Source of the DNA: Knufia peltigerae
Taxonomy: Eukaryota; Ascomycota; Eurotiomycetes; Chaetothyriales; Trichomeriaceae
Length of the DNA stretch: 64,000 bases
Assembly (NCBI GenBank): GCA_030247855.1
Contig: JAPDRN010000005.1
Span: 496,001 to 560,000 of the forward strand
Reading direction: 5' to 3'
Each line of letters begins with the position of its first letter. Position 1 is the stretch's first letter. Below the pieces are notes generated by a model. It saw only the letters and a program-made list of their open reading frames with translations, was not told the DNA's origin and made no database searches. Positions 61,397 to 64,000 of this stretch are shown here, in pieces. The position numbers were made by a program, and so were the translations under genes.

Positions 61397-64000
61397 TCAT
61401 CCGTCAAAAACATCACAATCCATAATCATCGAACCTTCCATTCCCGATGCAGCAAAGTTTCCTGGGAGAGAACATCTGGAAACGTCCCCATCCATTCGTG
61501 TCATCTTCTCGGCAATATTCGCAGTCGGCACTTGCGCGAGGACCGGCTTCATGAGCACCTTTTGATCCGTCAACTTCGTCCATGTCTCGTCCTCCTGGTC
61601 GGATGGTACTCTGGAGAAACAAAGTCCGTCAAGTTCAACCAAACCCTTGCAATGGTCTGCAAGCAATAATTCAATCGTTCGTCTTTTCATGCCTGTCACG
61701 TCATCTAATAGTTTTACCCAGTTTGCATCTTCACCAGCAGAGCCTCGTGGCAGATGATATCGTGCCTCGGATGAAATTCCGTCGCTATCAACGACATTCT
61801 GGACGGGCGAGTAGAATCCAACAGTCAATGGGTTGTCCCGAAGGTCAACTTGCTTCAATGAACCCAGTCGCGACAGAACGAGGCATGTTCGCCTAAGTTT
61901 CTTGACTCGATTTTTGGCCAAGAGAAGGTCCTTTAGATGAACCATTCTTCTAAGTGGTGCTATATCCTTGACGGCGTTGAAGTTGGCATTCAAGGACCGG
62001 CAATTGGGGAATGCAGCACCAAAGCCTTCTGGGAACTCGGCAATACCACAAGCTGCAATCTCCAACTCGCGAAGATTGTTCTGTGGCGTTGGCGGCAGCT
62101 TGAACATGCCGCTAGTGACAGAGTTGGACGATAATCTGATCGTACGACATTCGTTGGGTGTTGAAAGTATTGCATCCACAATATGCGCAGAGTCGAATTG
62201 TTCTCTGAGCGACAGAAACTCGAGATTATACGCCAAAGACAGACTATACATAGTCTTTATCCTGTTGTTGTCGAGATCGAGATACCTAAGTGCGGGCATC
62301 TTGTTGAGATGAATTGCTTCCAGTGCATTATGAGAGAGTCGAAGCTCTTTCAAGATCAATCCTTGACTTTGGACATCTGGCCCAAATTCCTCCAATCCGT
62401 TGTTGCACACACTGAGGCTTTCGAGAGCCGGAAGAGATTCGAGGCTCTTGACTTCTTTCAGTCTGTTATTGTTCAATTCCAAGGTCCGGAGCCGCGTCAG
62501 TTCGGACCCTTCGAAACTGGCACTGGTAAGTCTGTTATCATTCAACTGAAGATCAAGAAGGCTGTCGAGATCCAAAACTCCGTCAATGTTCGTAATACGA
62601 TTGTTGTTTGCCTTTAAACTCCGAAGATGCACTAGAGAGCTGAAACATTCTAGACTCTCCAGTTCATTTCCTGACACATCCAAGTACTGCAGATTGTGTA
62701 GATGACTCCACGAGCCCAAGTCATTGAGCATGTTGTTGTGGATATCAAGGATGCGCAAGGTTGGTGGCAAACCGTCCAACTGTCTCAATTGATTCCCACT
62801 GACAGACAATTGTTCCAAAACTGGGCAATACTCGTTCAGCGCATGCACAGACGAGATTTTGTTCTCGTCAAGTTTGAGCCGTCGTAATTCTTCCCAGAAT
62901 AATTCATCTTGAACGGCATCCGTGATTGCTTTGACCAGTTGATCTACCGCCAATGCAAGAGAGCCATGCGCCTGTCGAAGGGCGTTGGGACGTTTTCGAT
63001 CTTCGACATAGCTCTGATCGTGATACGGGCCCTTGTCTACCTGGTGAAGAGAAAAGTCGGAAAGAGGTGTCAAACATAGGATGCTCGCAGCTTTCTGTCC
63101 GGACTTCTGAAGCTTTGCAACCGTTCGTGGAGCTGCAGGCGTCAACTCGTGAAAGCGATTAGAATTCACCAAGCTCGTATGGGCGACAGGCTGCTCCTCA
63201 TCCTGTTCCTCGATAGGCGAAATCGTTCGAGGTTGGAATGTCAATGCCTGGCGGTCATCGACAGTCACGGCGAATTTTTTCTGCACGTGATGCGAAGTCA
63301 CAACGTCCTCGATGTCATCTTCCAGGTTGATATAGGATTCGTCAAGCGGCAGATCATCTTCCCGTGGTAGAGCATCAAAATCTTCATCGGACATATTTGC
63401 ATAGTTGATTCCTGAGACGACGGGCGATGAAAACGCGATTGTTACAACCCGTGCTTGCTTTCGATTTTCCTTCAGCTCAGTGGGCGGCTTGGAGGGAACT
63501 CCGCTTTGTAGTTTGACCTCATGCTCGGACACTTTTGATCTCAAAGAACTTTGGTTGACATCGCCCTCGTCTTGGTCCTGTGGTGCGGTAAAGGCTTGGT
63601 CACGCTTCATGACGACCTCGGGTTCCAACTCCTGCAAAGGCCGTCTCGGTGGGAAAGGCTCTTCCCAGGACGTAGGCGTAGGCCGAAAATCGACATGCTT
63701 TTGCCCTTGGGCGGCCCTTTGATTCTGACGGGCTCTGGAACGCATTTCCTGTTTCTCATCGATACTTAGATCTGGAATATTCTCGAAAGGATCATCTTCT
63801 GAAACACCTTCCAGATCCACTACTTTTGGGCTTACAGTGACCTGCATCTTCTTTACCCAAATCTTCTTGTCGTGGTCGAAAGTCATTGCACCCACTTTAT
63901 CAGGTATAGAAACAGTTCCAGATGTGATGACCCCTTTTTGACCAGAACCTGTTGAGGAGTTGGTCGGGAAACTATGTTGCAGAGAGCTCTGGCCAGAAGC
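61397..64000 (-). CDS. Septation-network leucine-rich-repeat scaffold (Cdc11/Nud1/SepK type), C-terminal part
   Basis: The frame is open from the right edge to the stop at 61397, about 867 aa, so the N-terminus lies outside the window. The block KVVDLEGVSEDDPFENIPDL is typical of fungal Cdc11/SepK proteins. After a disordered stretch come about ten leucine-rich repeats (LRRLKLDENKISSVHALNEY, LPPTLRILDIHNNMLNDLGS, LLDLQLNDNRLTSASFEGSE and others), ending near NFNAVKDIAPLRRMVHLKDL and VDLRDNPLTVGFYSP. The C-terminal tail is short and ends MDCDVFDG. In yeasts and Aspergillus this protein sits at the spindle pole body and anchors the septation initiation or mitotic exit network. Assignment as the Cdc11/SepK orthologue is strong but rests on the C-terminal part only. 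Confidence 0.9.
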   Translation of the reverse strand, partial: ASGQSSLQHSFPTNSSTGSGQKGVITSGTVSIPDKVGAMTFDHDKKIWVKKMQVTVSPKVVDLEGVSEDDPFENIPDLSIDEKQEMRSRARQNQRAAQGQKHVDFRPTPTSWEEPFPPRRPLQELEPEVVMKRDQAFTAPQDQDEGDVNQSSLRSKVSEHEVKLQSGVPSKPPTELKENRKQARVVTIAFSSPVVSGINYANMSDEDFDALPREDDLPLDESYINLEDDIEDVVTSHHVQKKFAVTVDDRQALTFQPRTISPIEEQDEEQPVAHTSLVNSNRFHELTPAAPRTVAKLQKSGQKAASILCLTPLSDFSLHQVDKGPYHDQSYVEDRKRPNALRQAHGSLALAVDQLVKAITDAVQDELFWEELRRLKLDENKISSVHALNEYCPVLEQLSVSGNQLRQLDGLPPTLRILDIHNNMLNDLGSWSHLHNLQYLDVSGNELESLECFSSLVHLRSLKANNNRITNIDGVLDLDSLLDLQLNDNRLTSASFEGSELTRLRTLELNNNRLKEVKSLESLPALESLSVCNNGLEEFGPDVQSQGLILKELRLSHNALEAIHLNKMPALRYLDLDNNRIKTMYSLSLAYNLEFLSLREQFDSAHIVDAILSTPNECRTIRLSSNSVTSGMFKLPPTPQNNLRELEIAACGIAEFPEGFGAAFPNCRSLNANFNAVKDIAPLRRMVHLKDLLLAKNRVKKLRRTCLVLSRLGSLKQVDLRDNPLTVGFYSPVQNVVDSDGISSEARYHLPRGSAGEDANWVKLLDDVTGMKRRTIELLLADHCKGLVELDGLCFSRVPSDQEDETWTKLTDQKVLMKPVLAQVPTANIAEKMTRMDGDVSRCSLPGNFAASGMEGSMIMDCDVFDG

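Overview
This 64 kb window is a stretch of nuclear chromosome from a filamentous ascomycete fungus (Pezizomycotina). The evidence is short introns (mostly 49-90 nt) with GT..AG ends and CTAAC/CTGAC-like branch sites, fungal-only families (Tom22, Pps1, a Pir cell-wall protein, a Ham1-like protein, a Cdc11/SepK-type scaffold, an Asi-like RING protein, Pmp3) and intergenic DNA rich in microsatellites. An intergenic motif TACGGAGTA and the protein flavour suggest Eurotiomycetes, perhaps Chaetothyriales, but that placement is inference. I see no tRNA, rRNA, transposon, CRISPR or bacterial-style operon.

Layout from left to right. 0-8 kb: the first exon of a metallo-beta-lactamase-fold hydrolase (cut by the window edge), a divergently transcribed carboxymuconolactone-decarboxylase-like gene, a large membrane RING protein resembling Asi1/Asi3, and a disordered nuclear-type protein. 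8-24 kb: a Ham1-like lipid-binding-type protein with a Gly/Thr repeat tail, a DUF4211 protein, Tom22, the dual-specificity phosphatase Pps1 and a type II membrane glycosyltransferase-like protein. 24-41 kb: a mitochondrial PPR-like protein, a UCS-domain myosin chaperone (She4/UNC-45 type), TFIIH subunit Tfb4, a taspase-like threonine aspartase, Arp3 and the tRNA uracil-54 methyltransferase Trm2. 41-53 kb: a small single-pass membrane protein, the DEAH helicase Prp43, a protoglobin-domain protein, triosephosphate isomerase, a long Pmp3-family protein and a Pex11-family peroxisome protein. 53-64 kb: a fungal transcription-factor-like protein without a zinc cluster, an ATZ/TRZ-type amidohydrolase, a secreted Pir cell-wall protein and the C-terminal part of a septation-network leucine-rich-repeat scaffold that runs off the right edge.

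Most genes are unrelated housekeeping genes and do not form a pathway cluster. Several are head-to-head pairs sharing one upstream region: hydrolase/CMD, Ham1-like/DUF4211, glycosyltransferase/PPR, UCS/Tfb4, taspase/Arp3, protoglobin/TPI and Pmp3/Pex11. I rebuilt exon structures by hand from splice signals, reading frame and family conservation, and all complete multi-exon models sum to a multiple of three. The most useful non-obvious observation is that three genes (Ham1-like, Tom22, UCS) contain introns whose length is a multiple of three and which lack in-frame stops, so a plain ORF reading includes 17-19 spurious residues. I did not find a convincing wholly new biological system. The most promising oddities are the fungal protoglobin gene, the amidohydrolase with an altered metal/acid site beside a zinc-cluster-less regulator, the Thr insertion in the Pir cysteine domain, and the Asi-like RING protein with a C-x-C centre.
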